NCBI GenBank assembly: GCA_017590115.1
Contig: JAGGNK010012114.1
Span: 813,467-877,466, forward strand
From: Montifringilla adamsi
Lineage: Eukaryota > Chordata > Aves > Passeriformes > Passeridae
Reading direction: 5' to 3'
Length of the DNA: 64,000 nt
The notes beneath the pieces were generated by a model. That model ran no database searches, had not been told where the DNA came from, and saw only the letters and a list, made by a program, of their open reading frames with translations. Both the position numbers and the translations under genes were made by a program. Below are positions 63,101 through 64,000 of this stretch, in pieces. The stretch's first letter is position 1; each line of letters opens with the position of its first letter.

Positions 63101-63377
63101 CCAAAATCATAACATTCAGACCAATCCCTTCTGATATTCAGGACATTGTACCATTGTGTGATTTGCCATCAGCCAAAATGTAATTTGAAACCACAAACCA
63201 GAACAGTCCAAAGGAAAAAAATGCGGCTGAGGCTTAAAACCTCATGCAAGTTCTAACCTGGCTGCAGATCATACCCAGATGCTTTGTAGGGACAATACCA
63301 TGCCCCAGACTGTAGCAGTTAAGCTAAATAGTTATAAAGTCTTGATCTCTAGTGTAGCTGCACCTTGAGTCCCATGT
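60112..63377. other. Unique non-coding DNA, no gene seen
   Basis: No exon recognised. The patch 61780-62180 is more GC-rich and open in several frames on both strands (up to 122 codons, minus), but the frames contradict each other and none has a domain; CpG is scarce, so it is not a CpG-island promoter. At 62404-62475 and 63245-63340 the minus strand has faint box A/box B-like words that might be tRNA-derived relics. Confidence 0.5.
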
Positions 63378-63858
63378 TCAGTATTAGGCTCCTCACTTTA
63401 ACAGGGACTTAGAGAGGTGCTGGAGTTCACCCAAAGAAGGGCGACCAGGTTGGTGGAGGGTCTGGAAAACAAAGTGCCATGAGAAGCATCTGAGTGAGCT
63501 GGAATTGTTTTGTCTGGAGAGGAGGAGGACTGGGGGGCCTCATCACTCTGCCTGAGAGAGGCTGTAGCAGGTGGTCACCACTCTCTTCTGCCAGGCCTCA
63601 AGTGGCAGAACAAGAGGGCTTGGCCTTAAAGTTGCTTCAGTGGAGGTTCAGTTTAGACAGGTTTTTTTCACTGAAAGAGTAGTCAGGCACTGAAATAAGT
63701 TGCGCAGGGCGCTGGTAAAGTCACTGTGCCTGGAAGTGTTCATGGGGCATCTCTATGTGGCACTTTGGGAAATAGTTTAGGAGTGATTATGGTGGTACTG
63801 GGCTGATGGTTGAACTAGATGATCTTGAAGACCTCTTCCAACCTTAAAGATTCTGGTG
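63378..63858 (+). mobile_element. CR1 LINE 3' end, sense
   Basis: The last 480 bases of a CR1 in sense orientation. It starts in the region coding for L-E-x-V-Q-R-R-A of the ORF2 C-terminus (GAGAGGTGCTGGAG at 63412-63425), continues through a stretch equivalent to R-T-R-G-x-G-L-K-L (63608-63634) and the terminal phenylalanine-rich part (63650-63680), then the short 3' UTR with GGGCTGATGGTTGAACTAGA (63800-63819) and a degenerate octamer end (ATTCTGGTG). Several stops and frameshifts are present. 5' truncation at about 63378 is the usual result of incomplete reverse transcription. Confidence 0.92.
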
Positions 63859-63860
63859 TG

Positions 63861-63911
63861 CACTGAGCACACTGTTTTGAACACACTCAAAACACTGAGC
63901 AGCTGTTTTGA
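63861..63911 (+). repeat. Local duplication beside the CR1 3' end
   Basis: CACTGAGCACACTGTTTTGA (63861-63880) recurs with one deletion and one substitution at 63893-63911. GTTTTGA (63874-63880) and TCAAAAC (63887-63893) could pair as a small hairpin. It directly follows the CR1 terminus. Confidence 0.65.
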
Positions 63912-64000
63912 GCCTTCCTTCTCAGTCTGGAATCATCTCCAACTGATCTGCAGAGGAACAAACCCAAGTCTGAGGCCACCTATGCAAGCAAACAGGACAT

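Noticed and set aside
1..64000. CRISPR arrays, bacterial operons, riboswitches, ribosome binding sites
   Set aside because: The window is vertebrate nuclear DNA by its repeats; no regularly spaced direct repeats or operon structure are present.

Overview
The window is vertebrate genomic DNA, almost certainly from a bird. The evidence is its repeat content. Every long interspersed element I can recognise is CR1, the dominant avian retrotransposon, and a solo LTR at 22216-22784 matches the abundant avian ERVL-type LTR family. The sequence is AT-rich, poor in CpG, sparse in repeats, and carries one 350-base assembly gap (59654-60003) plus one isolated ambiguous base (52555). The species cannot be fixed from what is visible.

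I find no host protein-coding gene, no exon I can defend, no CpG-island promoter and no functional RNA gene. The open frames are short (longest 177 codons), lie in unrelated frames on both strands, and show no recognisable domains except where they cross CR1. The window is best read as a gene-desert or long-intron segment.

Layout: 1-22.2 kb is unique AT-rich DNA with microsatellites (TA-rich 27-81, (TTA)12 at 851-886, CT/T tract 9784-9834, AC-rich 8046-8132 and 15401-15446). 22.2-22.8 kb is an antisense ERVL solo LTR. 22.8-29.8 kb is unique DNA with a hairpin-forming AT-rich repeat at 28118-28179 and a possible tRNA-derived relic near 26.65 kb. 29.82-30.49 kb is a second, unrelated antisense solo LTR with recognisable CCAAT, TATA and polyadenylation signals. 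35.85-38.48 kb is the longest element, an antisense CR1 covering endonuclease and reverse transcriptase, inactivated by stops, frameshifts and a damaged catalytic motif. 45.02-45.80 kb is a rearranged CR1 cluster whose right-hand part has the inverted-then-sense order expected of twin priming. 47.35-47.52 kb is a T-depleted A/C-rich tract. 59.55-60.11 kb holds two diverged copies of one segment on either side of the assembly gap. 63.38-63.86 kb is a sense CR1 3' end.

No genes act together here. The functional candidates are non-coding: two unique stretches (about 12.38-12.64 and 55.98-57.24 kb) look like possible conserved regulatory DNA, but that is a weak inference without alignment. I did not find a new biological system; the most informative items are the CR1 rearrangement, the duplication flanking the gap, the AT-rich hairpin and the structured LTR.
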